Source: DASUFZ01 sp035541475 (GTDB lineage: Bacteria; Myxococcota_A; UBA9160; SMWR01). Taken from it: a stretch of 64,000 nt of DNA. The number at the start of each line of letters is the position of its first letter. Position 1 is the first letter of the stretch. The notes below the pieces were generated by a model. It saw only the letters and a list, made by a program, of their open reading frames with translations. It was not told where the DNA came from and made no database searches. The stretch is taken from assembly GCA_035541475.1 (NCBI GenBank), contig DATKND010000054.1:17141-81140 (forward strand). The letters run 5' to 3'. Position numbers and translations under genes: made by a program. Of this stretch, positions 26,017-36,009 are shown in pieces.

Positions 26017-26940
26017 CTACGGGATCGTCAGCTCCGCCTCGAGCGCCGGCGCGAGAGCGGGATATGCGAAGCCATAGTCCCTCTCTCGTGCCGCGCGCGG
26101 CGCGACGCGGCGGCTGCCGAGCAGCTCGCTCGCGAGGTCGCCGAGCGCGACGCGCAGGACGAAGGCGGGCACCGGCAGGATCGCCGGTCGATCGACGGCG
26201 CGCGCGAGCGCCTGCGTGAAATCGGCGTTGCGCACGCACTCGGGCGCGACCGCGGCGACCGCGCCGCAGCAGTCCTCGCGCACGATCGCCGTTCGCGCGA
26301 GACCGACCGCGTCGTCGACGTGCACCCACGGAAACCACTGTCGTCCGCTGCCGACGCGGCCTCCGAGCCCGAGCCGGAAGATGCGCGAGAGCATCGCGAG
26401 CGCCCCACCGTCGCGCGCGAGCACGACGCCGAAGCGCAGGCTCACGCGTCGCACCGCGAGCGCCTCGACCTCCGCCGCGGCGGCCTCCCACTCGACGCAG
26501 AGATCCGCGAGAAATCCCTCGCCCGGCGGCGACGACTCGTCGAGCGTCTCCTCGCCGCGGTCGCCGTAGTAGCCGACCGCGGACGCGCACACGAGGATGC
26601 GCGGTCGCTCGCCAGGCGACAGCGCGCCGATCGCGCGCGCGATCGCGCGCGTCGAGTCGACGCGGCTCTCCCATATGCGTCGCCTGCGCTCGGAGGTCGG
26701 GAGCCCGCCGAAGATCGGCTCGCCGGCGAGATGCACGACGGCGTCGACGCCGCGCAGCGCGCCCGGCTCGACGTGTCGACCGTCCCAACGCGTGTAGGTG
26801 ACACCTGCTTGCGGCGCCTGGCGCTGCGGTGAGCGCGTCGGCGCGGTGACCGTCGCGCCGTCGCGGAGGAGCGCGTCGACCAATCGCCGGCCGACGAGGC
26901 CGGTGGCGCCGGTGACGAGCACCTGCCGCGACGCCGACAC
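26017..26940 (-). CDS. TIGR01777-family NAD-dependent epimerase-like protein (SDR39U1/YfcH)
   Basis: A 307-residue extended SDR. VLVTGATGLVGRRLVDALL is the cofactor site; AVVHLAGEPI and ASAVGYYGDRGEETLDE (the family's YG-x-Y-GD region) follow, then FPWVHVDDAV. The C-terminal part with LLGSRRVAPRAARERDYGFAYP and LxxALxxxL matches the DUF1731 tail of the YfcH family. The reaction is unknown for this family. It is eight bases downstream of an SDR gene and likely cotranscribed with it. Confidence 0.92.
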   Translation of the reverse strand: MSASRQVLVTGATGLVGRRLVDALLRDGATVTAPTRSPQRQAPQAGVTYTRWDGRHVEPGALRGVDAVVHLAGEPIFGGLPTSERRRRIWESRVDSTRAIARAIGALSPGERPRILVCASAVGYYGDRGEETLDESSPPGEGFLADLCVEWEAAAAEVEALAVRRVSLRFGVVLARDGGALAMLSRIFRLGLGGRVGSGRQWFPWVHVDDAVGLARTAIVREDCCGAVAAVAPECVRNADFTQALARAVDRPAILPVPAFVLRVALGDLASELLGSRRVAPRAARERDYGFAYPALAPALEAELTIP

Positions 26941-26947
26941 CGCGCGG

Positions 26948-27718
26948 CTACTGCGGCGCCATGCGCAGCGCGCCGTCCAGCCGGATCACCTCGCCGTTCA
27001 GCATGGCGTTCTCGAGGATGTGGCAGGCGAGCGCCGCGTACTCCGGCGGATTGCCGAGGCGCGGCGGGAAAGGAATCGTCCTGCCGAGCGCCTCCCGTGC
27101 CGCCTCGGGGAGCGTCGCCAGCAGCGGCGTTTCGAAGAGGCCCGGCGCGATCGTGCAGACGCGGATCCCGTGGCGCGCGAGATCGCGCGCGACCGGCAAC
27201 GTCAGTCCCACCACGCCGCCCTTCGAGGCCGAGTAGGCGGCCTGTCCGATCTGCCCGTCGAACGCGGCGATCGACGCGGTGTTGACGATCGCGCCGCGCT
27301 CGCCGCCCGCGTCGGGCTCGTTCTTCACCATGCGCGCGGCCGCGAGCCGGATCGCGTTGAAGGTGCCGATCAGGTTCACATTGATGGTGCGCGTGAAGAC
27401 GTCGAGCCGGAAGGGTTCGCCGTCCTTGCCGACCGTGCGCATGGCGCTGCCGATGCCCGCGCAATTCACGAGCGCGCGCAGCGGGCCGAAGGCGTCGATC
27501 GCCTGGTCGAGCGCCGACGCGAGCGCCGCCTCGTCGGTGACGTCGCCCGGCAGGAAGCGCGCGGCCCCGCGCATCTCCTTCTCGAGCTCCGCGCCCTTCG
27601 AGCGCGGAAGGTCGTAGATCGCGACGCGCGCACCGCGCTCGGCGAGAAGACGCGCGGTCGCGGCGCCGAGCCCCGAGGCGCCTCCGGTGACGAAGGCCGT
27701 GATTCCCTGGATCTGCAT
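26948..27718 (-). CDS. SDR of the HSD17B10 / 3-hydroxyacyl-CoA dehydrogenase type-2 kind
   Basis: A 256-residue classical SDR. It shows GGASGLGAATARLL, NCAGIGSAMRTVGKDGEPFRLDVF, the catalytic TASIAAFDGQIGQAAYSASKGG (Ser, Tyr, Lys), and PGLFETPLLATLPE. The NCAGI...A.......... insert after the central strand and the FETP segment resemble human HSD17B10-type enzymes, which oxidise L-3-hydroxyacyl-CoA and some hydroxysteroids with NAD. It would fit beta-oxidation; its substrate is not shown. It is the first gene of a pair with the TIGR01777 protein. Confidence 0.9.
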   Translation of the reverse strand: MQIQGITAFVTGGASGLGAATARLLAERGARVAIYDLPRSKGAELEKEMRGAARFLPGDVTDEAALASALDQAIDAFGPLRALVNCAGIGSAMRTVGKDGEPFRLDVFTRTINVNLIGTFNAIRLAAARMVKNEPDAGGERGAIVNTASIAAFDGQIGQAAYSASKGGVVGLTLPVARDLARHGIRVCTIAPGLFETPLLATLPEAAREALGRTIPFPPRLGNPPEYAALACHILENAMLNGEVIRLDGALRMAPQ

Positions 27719-27745
27719 GCGGTCCTCCAGCGATGACGGCGCAAG

Positions 27746-28530
27746 TTAGTCGCGGGCGAGCGCGTCCGCGAGCCGCGCCGCCCACGGATGCGACGCGTCG
27801 CCGACGGGCACGCCGTCGAGCCGCACGATCGGGCGCGCGCCGCGCACCGCGTTGACCGCGAAGAGCGCACGCGCCGTTCGCAGCGCGGGCATGCGCGCGT
27901 CGCGGAAATGGATCGGCACGCGCTCGCGCAGCACCTCGAGCGCGACACCCGCGACCGCGCCGCGCGCGAGCGGCGGCGAGAGCAGGCGATCCTCCTCGTC
28001 GACCCACAGCACGTTGCTGCGCGACGCTTCCACGAGTCGCCCCTCGCCGTCGAAGAGCAGCGCCTCGTCCGCGCCGGCCGCGCGCGCGGACTCGGCCGCG
28101 AGCGCGAGCACGAGACGGCTGGTCAGCTTGTGACCGCCGGGCACGGGCGGCGGCTCGTGGCGCTGCGGTGCCGTGATCGCGCTCCAGCGCGGCGGATCCT
28201 CGCCGAGCCCGCGCGCGACGCCGGTGAGCCGCAGCCCGCGGCGGTCGCGCGAGAGCTGGAGCCGCACCGCGCCTTCGCCTTCCGGCAGCGACGCCGCGGC
28301 GAGCTCGCGCAGCGCGCGCCGCGCGCGCTCCGGATCGAAGCGGCCGAGCGAGAGCGCGTCGGCGCCGCGCGCGAGGCGGCGAAGGTGGCGGGCCTCGAAG
28401 CGCGGTCGGCCCTTCTCGATGCGCACGCTGGTGTAGCAGCCGCGGCCCTCGGCGAAGGCGCTGTCGTCGCCCGCGATCGGCGCTTCCGCTCGCTCTACGA
28501 GTCGATCGCCGAACCAGCACGGGCCGGCGC

Positions 28531-28534
<4 letters not shown>
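27746..28534 (-). CDS. Class IV PLP aminotransferase (PabC/ILVE-fold)
   Basis: A 262-residue fold-type IV PLP enzyme. The catalytic Lys lies in GGHKLTSRL, the cofactor-binding Glu in GRLVEASRSNVLW, and a phosphate-binding segment in FAVNAVRGARPI. Family members include 4-amino-4-deoxychorismate lyase, branched-chain and D-amino-acid aminotransferases; the short length and RLVEASRSN favour a PabC-like lyase but do not prove it. The GTG at 28534 overlaps the stop of gltA (GTGA), so it is translated with citrate synthase, an unusual pairing. Confidence 0.85.
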
Positions 28535-29826
<1,292 letters not shown>

Positions 29827-29998
29827 GGCTCTCACTCCAATTGGCGCGACGCGACGCGGGGTTCCGACGGACGCCGCAGTCTAGCGGACGGCCTATTCCG
29901 TCGATAGACGAGCCCCGTCGCGCACCGATCCCGCTCGTGCTCTCCACATCCCTCCCGATGCCGAGTACCCTGGGGTCGGACCTCTCTGGAGCGACACC

Positions 29999-30622
29999 AT
30001 GCGGATGTCGGCACCCGGCGACGAGCTCGTCGGCAGACTCGGCGATCCCCACGTCGACCGCGACGCGATCGCGTCCTTCCTCGACTCGCTCTCGCACGCG
30101 CAGCGCGTCGAGGCGACGCGCGCGCTTGGTCGCGGCGAGCAGCGCCGGCTCTACGCGGTCGTGGACGGCTTCCTGCCCGTCGAGCTCGCCGAGCTGGTGC
30201 CGGCCTCCGTCGCGGATCTCGCGCAGGTCCGCCACTTCGGCCGCAACACCTTGCCGGCCTTCACCCTATTCGAGAAGCGCTTCTGCCGGCCCAAAGGAGC
30301 GGACCCGCGAAAACCCGATGCGCTCTACGGCTACAACTTCCAGTCGCTCTCGCCGCTCACGGGTCCCGGCTACTTCGTCGCGCGGCCGGTACCTGGGCGA
30401 CCCGAGGTCGACATCGACTACCGCGAGCTCCCGCCGGCGCGTCCGCCCACGTGGCCCGCGATCCGGAGCAACGAGCGCGGCCTCGGCCGCTTCGTCTACG
30501 GCTTCATGGTCGACACCTTGCGCCGTGTCTCGCTACACGTGACGATCGGATCGGCGGCGCGCGGCGGAAAGGCGATCGGCTCCTGGTTCGTGCTGGTGCG
30601 CGAGGACCCGATCGGCGCGTGA
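29999..30622 (+). CDS. Hypothetical protein
   Basis: A 207-residue soluble protein, divergent from gltA across 172 bp. It has an N-terminal helical half (LDSLSHAQRVEATRALGRGEQRRLYAVVDGF) and a C-terminal beta-rich half (YGYNFQSLSPLTGPGYFVAR, SLHVTIGSAARGGKAIGSWFVLVRED). I do not recognise the family. An ATG at 30005 is an alternative start. Its stop overlaps the GTG start of the following SDR gene, so the two are coupled. Confidence 0.65.
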   Translation: MRMSAPGDELVGRLGDPHVDRDAIASFLDSLSHAQRVEATRALGRGEQRRLYAVVDGFLPVELAELVPASVADLAQVRHFGRNTLPAFTLFEKRFCRPKGADPRKPDALYGYNFQSLSPLTGPGYFVARPVPGRPEVDIDYRELPPARPPTWPAIRSNERGLGRFVYGFMVDTLRRVSLHVTIGSAARGGKAIGSWFVLVREDPIGA

Positions 30623-31401
30623 AGGCCCCGGGCCTCTTCGATCTGCGCGGGCGCACCGCGCTCGTCACGGGCGGCGGACGCGGGCTCGGCCGCCACATCG
30701 CGCTCGGACTCGCGGAGGCCGGCGCCGATGTGATCGTCGCGTCGCGCAAGCGCGCGAGCTGCGAGGAGACGGTGCGCGCGATCGAGGCCTGCGGCCGACG
30801 CGGCGTTGCCTTCGAGGTGGATCTCGCGCGCGAGGAGCAGGTGGCGCGGCTGGCCGAGCAGGCGATCGCCGCGGCCGGACGCCTCCACATCCTCGTCAAC
30901 AACGCGGGCGTCGTGTGGGGCGCGCCGACGCTCGAGTACCCGCTCGCCGGCTGGGACAAGGTCTTCGCGGTGAACGTGCGCGCGCTCTGGCAGCTCTCGC
31001 AACAGGTCGCGCGTCACATGAAGGAGCAGGGCGGCGGCGCGATCCTCCACATCTCCTCGATCTCGGGCTTCCGCGGCTCGCTCGAGGAGAAGGAGCCGGC
31101 GATCGCGTACAACGCCGCGAAGGGCGCCGTCAACACGCTGACGAAGGACATGGCGGTGAAGCTCGCGTCGCACCGGATCCGCGTGAACGCGATCGCGCCC
31201 GGCGCCTTCGACACCGACATGATGGACTACGTGAAGGGCGATTCCGAGACGCTGCGCCGCTTCCTCGAGCAGATCCCGCAGCGGCGCCCTGGCGGCGAGG
31301 ACGACATCAAGGGCGCAGCCGTCTTCCTGTGTAGCGACGCCGCAGCCTACGTGACGGGGCAGGTGCTCGTCGTCGACGGCGGCTGGCTGGTGCGCGGCTG
31401 A
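30619..31401 (+). CDS. SDR-family oxidoreductase (FabG/gluconate 5-dehydrogenase-like)
   Basis: A 260-residue classical SDR: VTGGGRGLGRHIALGLAEAG, LVNNAGVVWGAPTLEYP, HISSISGFRGSLEEKEPAIAYNAAKGAVN (Ser, Tyr, Lys) and PGAFDTDMMDYV, ending VTGQVLVVDGGW. The NADP-favouring SRKR after strand 2 is visible. The substrate is unknown: fatty acyl, sugar or sterol ketones are all possible in this class. The GTG at 30619 overlaps the stop of the hypothetical gene (GTGA). Twenty bases later comes a GST-N tandem protein. Confidence 0.88.
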   Translation: MKAPGLFDLRGRTALVTGGGRGLGRHIALGLAEAGADVIVASRKRASCEETVRAIEACGRRGVAFEVDLAREEQVARLAEQAIAAAGRLHILVNNAGVVWGAPTLEYPLAGWDKVFAVNVRALWQLSQQVARHMKEQGGGAILHISSISGFRGSLEEKEPAIAYNAAKGAVNTLTKDMAVKLASHRIRVNAIAPGAFDTDMMDYVKGDSETLRRFLEQIPQRRPGGEDDIKGAAVFLCSDAAAYVTGQVLVVDGGWLVRG

Positions 31402-31420
31402 CGCGCTTCGGAGGACTGTC

Positions 31421-32125
31421 ATGCTGCGAGCTCTCGACGTGGCGACCTCGGTCGGGGCGACGCTTGCGCGCGTCGGGCTCGGCGGGCGCGTCGGCCCGCT
31501 CGGCCCGCGCCCGGAGAAGACGCTCGAGCTCTACGAGTTCGAGGCCTGTCCCTTCTGTCGCAAGGTGCGCGAGGCGCTCTCGCTCCTCGACCTCGACGCG
31601 CTCGTCTTCCCGTGTCCGCGCGGCGGGCCGCGCTACCGCGAGGCGGTGAAGGCGCGAGGCGGCAAGTACCAGTTTCCCTATCTCGTCGATCCGAACACGG
31701 TCGAGGCGATGTACGAGTCCGACGAGATCGTCGCGTACCTCTTCCGTCGCTACGGAGCGGGCGAGCCGCCGGCGCTGCTGCGCGCGCCGGTCCTCACCGA
31801 CCTCTCCAGCGCGCTCGCCTCGGCCTGGCGGCCAGGCTCCGGCAGGCGCTACCGGAAGGCGCGGGCGCCCGCCGAGCCGCTCGAGCTCTACAGCTACGAG
31901 GCGTCGCCCTTCTCGCGCCTCGCCCGCGAGGCGCTCTGCGAGCTCGAGCTGCCCTACCGGCTGCACAACGTCGCGCACGGCAGTCCGAAGCGAGACGCGT
32001 TCGTCGCGCGCTCGGGAAGGATGCAGGTGCCCTATCTGATCGATCCGAATACTGGCGCCTCGATGTTCGAGTCGGCCGACATCGTGCGGTACCTGCGCAG
32101 CACGTACGAGATCGACCGAGGGTGA
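31421..32125 (+). CDS. Tandem GST N-terminal (thioredoxin-fold) domain protein
   Basis: A 234-residue protein consisting of two GST_N/glutaredoxin-like domains. The first (~35-112) has the redox motif CPFC (Cys43, Cys46) and ends with YLVDPNTVEAMYESDEIVAYL. The second (~153-230) repeats the same layout, but the motif is SPFS (Ser162, Ser165), followed by YLIDPNTGASMFESADIVRYL. Thus one thiol-active and one degenerate glutathione-binding domain are joined with no GST C-terminal helical domain. It probably binds glutathione or acts as a thiol reductant. The stop overlaps the SulP start (GTGA). Confidence 0.88.
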   Translation: MLRALDVATSVGATLARVGLGGRVGPLGPRPEKTLELYEFEACPFCRKVREALSLLDLDALVFPCPRGGPRYREAVKARGGKYQFPYLVDPNTVEAMYESDEIVAYLFRRYGAGEPPALLRAPVLTDLSSALASAWRPGSGRRYRKARAPAEPLELYSYEASPFSRLAREALCELELPYRLHNVAHGSPKRDAFVARSGRMQVPYLIDPNTGASMFESADIVRYLRSTYEIDRG

Positions 32126-33804
32126 GGTTCTTCGGAAGCGTTGCCCCGATCACGCGGAACGAAATCGCGCGCGAGGGCGTGGCGGCCCTCTCCCTCGCGT
32201 CGATGAACGTGCCCCAGGTGCTCGGCTATACGCGCATCGCGGGCACGCCGCTCGTCACGGGGCTCTACACCGCACTGTTTCCTGTGCTGGCGTTCGCGCT
32301 CCTCGGCTCGTCGCGACACCTGGTGGTCGCGGCCGACTCGGCGACCGCGGCGCTGCTGTTCGGGTCGCTCTCTCACATCGCCGAGCCCGAGACTCCCCGG
32401 TACATGGCGCTGGTGGAGATCGTGGCGCTCTGGACCGCCGGTCTCCTGCTCGTCGCGCGGATCTTCCGGCTGGGATTCCTGGCGGACTTCCTCTCGCGCA
32501 CCGTGCTGGTGGGCTTCCTCACCGGAGTCGGATTCCAGGTGGCCATCGCGATGCTCGGTGGAATGTCCGGCATCGCGTTCCGATCGTCGCGCACGGTCGC
32601 GCAGCTCGCGGAGCTGCTGCCCGCCCTCCCGCGGCTCCAGGCTCCGACGCCTGCGCTCTCCGCATTCGTCGCGGCCAGCATCCTCCTCGGTCGACGCCTG
32701 GTCCCGCGCTTTCCCGTCGCGCTGCTCGTGGTGGCCGGAACGATCTTCGCGAGCGCCGTCTTCGACCTCGGCGCCCGCGGCATCGCGGTCGTCGGCCCGG
32801 TACCGGGAGGCCTCCCGTCGTTCGTGCTGCCGAGCGCGACCTGGCACGATTGCTTCGCCGTCCTGCCGGTCGCGGCCTCGTGCTTCGTGATCATCATCGC
32901 GCAGAGCGCCGCGACGTCCCGCGCCTTTGCAGCCCGACACCAGGAGCGGGTCGACGAGGATGCCGACATCCTCGGGCTCTCGGTCGCGAATGCGGCGGCT
33001 GCCTTGAGCGGAGCCTTCGTCGTCAACGGCAGCCCGACGCAGACGGCGATGGCCGAGCGCGCGGGAGCGCGGAGCCAGCTCGCTCAGATCTTCTTCGCGG
33101 GCATCGTGCTGGTGGTGTTGCTCCTCCTGACGGGCGTGCTCGAGCATCTGCCGCGCTGCGTGCTCGCGAGCATCGTCTTCACAATCGCGGTGGGCATGAT
33201 CGACTTGTCCGCGCTCCGGAGCATCCGTCGGGAGAGCCCGGGCGAGTTCCGCCTCGCGATGTTCACCGCGGCCGCGGTGATCGGGATGGGCGTCGAGGTC
33301 GGCGTCCTGCTGGCGATCGGTCTCTCACTCCTTCGGCACGTGCGCCACAGCTATCGCCCGCACACGTCGATCGTCGTCTGGGACGACGCAGGACGGGCGA
33401 ACCCCTTGGCCGTCGCTCCCGGCAGCGTGTCCGAGCCGGGGTTGATCGTCTACCGCTTCGGCGCCGATCTCTTCTACGCGAACGAAGCGCGTTTCGTCGA
33501 CGAGCTGCGCGCCCTCGTGGAGCATGCGCCCGAGCCGGTGCGCTGGGTCGTCGTCGACGCGAGCGCGATCACCAACATCGACTACTCGGCCGCAGGGTCG
33601 GTCCGCGAGCTGATCGCCGACCTCTCGCAGCGAGGCGTCGGTCTCGTGTTCGGGCGCGTCTCTCCGGGCCTCCGCGCCGACCTCGAGCGCCACCGCGTGG
33701 TCGAGGCGCTCGGCGAGCATTGCGTGTTCGCCACGCTACACGAGGCGGTGGCTCGGGCGCGAGGCGAGGGCGCGTCTCATCCCCCCGCTCGCTTGACGGT
33801 GTAG
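32122..33804 (+). CDS. SulP-family anion transporter with STAS domain
   Basis: A 560-residue inner-membrane transporter. The N-terminal part has about 12-14 hydrophobic segments with the family patterns EGVAALSLASMNVPQVLGY, GLYTALFPVLAFALLG and NGSPTQTAMAERAGARSQL (the TAxxxxxGaxT region). The C-terminal STAS domain (~430-555) includes VVVDASAITNIDYSAAGSVRELI and LVFGRVSPGLRADLERH. SulP proteins move sulfate, bicarbonate or other anions; the substrate is not set by sequence. The GTG at 32122 overlaps the tandem GST gene. Its 3' end overlaps the convergent yciH gene by 28 bases. Confidence 0.93.
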   Translation: MRFFGSVAPITRNEIAREGVAALSLASMNVPQVLGYTRIAGTPLVTGLYTALFPVLAFALLGSSRHLVVAADSATAALLFGSLSHIAEPETPRYMALVEIVALWTAGLLLVARIFRLGFLADFLSRTVLVGFLTGVGFQVAIAMLGGMSGIAFRSSRTVAQLAELLPALPRLQAPTPALSAFVAASILLGRRLVPRFPVALLVVAGTIFASAVFDLGARGIAVVGPVPGGLPSFVLPSATWHDCFAVLPVAASCFVIIIAQSAATSRAFAARHQERVDEDADILGLSVANAAAALSGAFVVNGSPTQTAMAERAGARSQLAQIFFAGIVLVVLLLLTGVLEHLPRCVLASIVFTIAVGMIDLSALRSIRRESPGEFRLAMFTAAAVIGMGVEVGVLLAIGLSLLRHVRHSYRPHTSIVVWDDAGRANPLAVAPGSVSEPGLIVYRFGADLFYANEARFVDELRALVEHAPEPVRWVVVDASAITNIDYSAAGSVRELIADLSQRGVGLVFGRVSPGLRADLERHRVVEALGEHCVFATLHEAVARARGEGASHPPARLTV

Positions 33805-34130
33805 CCGCGCGCCTCGAGCTCCGCGACGAGCAGGTCGCGGTGGTCGCCCTGGATCTCGATCACGCCGTCCTTGACCGAGCCGCCGGTGCCGCAGCGACGC
33901 TTCAGCTCGCTCCCGAGCTCGCGCAGCGCGTCGTCGGCGAGGCCGACGCCCGAGACCGTCGTGACCGTCTTGCCGTTGCGGCCCTTCACCTCGCGCCGCA
34001 CGCGCACGACGCCGTCGCCGCGCGCCGCGCGCGGATTCGCCGTGCAGCTGCACTGCGCGACGGGCTTCGCGCAACGCGGGCACATGCGGCCGTGCGAGCT
34101 CGAGTAGACGATGCGATCGCGCCCGCTCAC
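33777..34130 (-). CDS. yciH: SUI1/eIF1-like translation factor YciH, with a Zn-ribbon-like head
   Basis: A 117-residue protein with an SUI1 domain at residues ~38-117: RVRREVKGRNGKTVTTVSGVG, then LGSELKRRCGTGGSVKDGVIEIQGDHRD and LEARGYTVKRAGG. The N-terminal CPRCAKPVAQCSC supplies four Cys, as in the zinc-binding head of many bacterial YciH proteins. YciH modulates fidelity of start selection and is not essential. It starts at a GTG overlapping the stop of the CoA-binding protein (GTGA). Its 3' end overlaps convergently with the SulP gene by 28 bases. Confidence 0.92.
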   Translation of the reverse strand: MSGRDRIVYSSSHGRMCPRCAKPVAQCSCTANPRAARGDGVVRVRREVKGRNGKTVTTVSGVGLADDALRELGSELKRRCGTGGSVKDGVIEIQGDHRDLLVAELEARGYTVKRAGG

Positions 34131-34564
34131 GCGGGTCCCCGAGCCGCGTCGCCGATCAGGCGGCGATGCTCGACCATGATGCAGCGGTCCTGCACCACCG
34201 CGATGCCCGCCGCCTCGAGCCGCGCGGCGGAGGCGTCGTCGCGGATTCCCTCCTGGAGCCAGACGACGCGCGGCTTCCACCCGAGCGCCAGGATCTCGTC
34301 GGTGTGGGCCGGCAGGTGCGCTGGCGCGCGGAACACGTCGATCAGATCGGCCGGCGTGTCGAGCTCCGCGAGGCGCGGCACGCAGCGCTCGCCGAGCACC
34401 GACTCGAGCTTCGGGCTGACGGGCAGGACGCGATAGCCGTGGCGCGTCAGATAGTGCGGCACGCGGTAGGCGTCGTCCTGCTCGCCCGCCTTGATGCCGA
34501 GCACCGCGATCGTGCGCGCGGATCCGAGCAGGCGGCGGAGCCCGGCGTCGTCGTCCACGGGCAT
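34127..34564 (-). CDS. CoA-binding domain protein (YccU-like)
   Basis: A 145-residue Rossmann-fold CoA-binding protein. Family features are IAVLGIKAGEQDDAYRVPHYLTRHGYRVLPVSPK, LIDVFRAPAHLPAHTDEIL, and WLQEGIRDDASAARLEAAGIAVVQDRCIMVEH. The Cys in DRCIMVEH is conserved and can be modified by CoA. YccU-like proteins bind CoA; their physiological role is unknown. It is coupled to yciH. Confidence 0.92.
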   Translation of the reverse strand: MPVDDDAGLRRLLGSARTIAVLGIKAGEQDDAYRVPHYLTRHGYRVLPVSPKLESVLGERCVPRLAELDTPADLIDVFRAPAHLPAHTDEILALGWKPRVVWLQEGIRDDASAARLEAAGIAVVQDRCIMVEHRRLIGDAARGPA

Positions 34565-34641
34565 GTCGTTCCTCGAAGAAGGGCTCGAGTGACTCGAGCG
34601 CGCCTCGACACCCCCGGAGCCGGCCCCTACTGTACCGCGCC

Positions 34642-36009
34642 ATGCAAGCGACCCGGCGCGCGGCGCTGATTTTCCTCGGCGCGTGCTTCGCGCTTGCCAG
34701 CCCCGCCGCTCACGCGCTCGACGATCCGGCCGCGCACACGCGCGTGACGACTCTCGAGAACGGGCTCACCGTGCTGACCCTGGTCGACGACACCACGCCG
34801 GTGGTCTCGTTCCAGATGTGGGCGCACGTCGGCTCGCGCGACGAGACGCGTTATACCGGCCTCGCCCATCTCTTCGAGCACATGATGTTCGGCGGCTCGA
34901 AGAACGTCCCGGCCGAGGGACACGCACAGCTGCTCGGCGCGCGCGGCGGCGAGGTCAACGCGTACACGACGAACGACTACACCGTCTACTTCGACGACGT
35001 GACGACCGAGTCCATGCCGCTCGTGATCGACCTCGAGCACGAGCGCGTCGCGCACCTCGACATCGACGAGCCGACCCTGGCGCGCGAGCGCAAGGTGGTG
35101 CTGGAGGAGCGGCGCCTGCGCACCGAGGACTCGCCGATGGGGCGCGCCTACGAGAACCTCTTCTCGCTGGTCTTCCAGGCGCTGCCCTATCGATGGCCGG
35201 TGATCGGCTGGCGCAGCGACATCGAGAAGGCCACGGTCGACGTCTGCCGGGGGTTCTTCGACCAGTACTACGTGCCGAACAATCTGGTGCTCGCGATCGT
35301 CGGCTCCTTCGACGAGGAGGCCGCGCTCGACCGCATCCGCCGCACCTTCGGCACGCTGAAGCCCGTGCCGAACATCCCGCGCAGTCCGACCGAGGAGCCG
35401 AAGCAGCAGGGCGAGCGTCGCGCGACGGTGTATTTCGATCTGCGGGCGCCGATCCTGGCGGCCGGATGGCACGCCCCGCCGACGGGACATCCCGACGGAG
35501 AGGCGCTCGACGTGCTCTCGACGATCCTCTCCGAGGGCCGCTCGAGCCGGCTCTACCGCAGCCTCGTCTACGACGCGCAGCAGGCCCTCTCCGCCGAGGG
35601 CGGCTACTGGGAGCTCGAGGAGGCCGGCGTGTTCCTCGCCTTCGCCTCGGTGCGTCCCGACGCCTCCATCGACCGCGTCGAGAAGCTCTTCTTCGACGAG
35701 ATCGAGCGCCTGAAGCGCGAGCCCCCCACCGCGGACGAGCTCGACAAGGCCAAGCGACAGCTCGAGGTGTCGCTAGTCGACGGGCTCGATACGAACCACG
35801 AGCTAGCCGAGCGCATCGGCCGCGACTACACGACCCTCGGCCGCATCCGCCCGCTCGACGAGCGGCTCGAGCGCATCCGCGCCGTGACCGCGGAGGACGT
35901 GCGGCGCGTCGCGCAGACCTATCTGGTGAAGGACCAGCGAAGCGTCGTGCACATCGTGCCGGCGCCGAAGGGCGTCCCGCCCGCCGGCGCGGGCGAGAGC
36001 ACACCGTGA
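34642..36009 (+). CDS. M16-family zinc metallopeptidase, catalytic partner
   Basis: A 455-residue exported peptidase. The signal peptide covers residues 1-26 (RRAALIFLGACFALASPAAHA). The inverted zinc motif HLFEH (His76, Glu79, His80) is intact, and the third ligand region follows about 75 residues on in RKVVLEERRLR. Later come the substrate-binding phrases TGHPDGEALDVLSTILSEGRSSRLYR and ELDKAKRQLEV. In bacteria, M16 enzymes often work as dimers of an active and an inactive chain that degrade peptides in the periplasm. Its stop overlaps the GTG of a second M16 gene, which fits that model. Confidence 0.94.
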   Translation: MQATRRAALIFLGACFALASPAAHALDDPAAHTRVTTLENGLTVLTLVDDTTPVVSFQMWAHVGSRDETRYTGLAHLFEHMMFGGSKNVPAEGHAQLLGARGGEVNAYTTNDYTVYFDDVTTESMPLVIDLEHERVAHLDIDEPTLARERKVVLEERRLRTEDSPMGRAYENLFSLVFQALPYRWPVIGWRSDIEKATVDVCRGFFDQYYVPNNLVLAIVGSFDEEAALDRIRRTFGTLKPVPNIPRSPTEEPKQQGERRATVYFDLRAPILAAGWHAPPTGHPDGEALDVLSTILSEGRSSRLYRSLVYDAQQALSAEGGYWELEEAGVFLAFASVRPDASIDRVEKLFFDEIERLKREPPTADELDKAKRQLEVSLVDGLDTNHELAERIGRDYTTLGRIRPLDERLERIRAVTAEDVRRVAQTYLVKDQRSVVHIVPAPKGVPPAGAGESTP

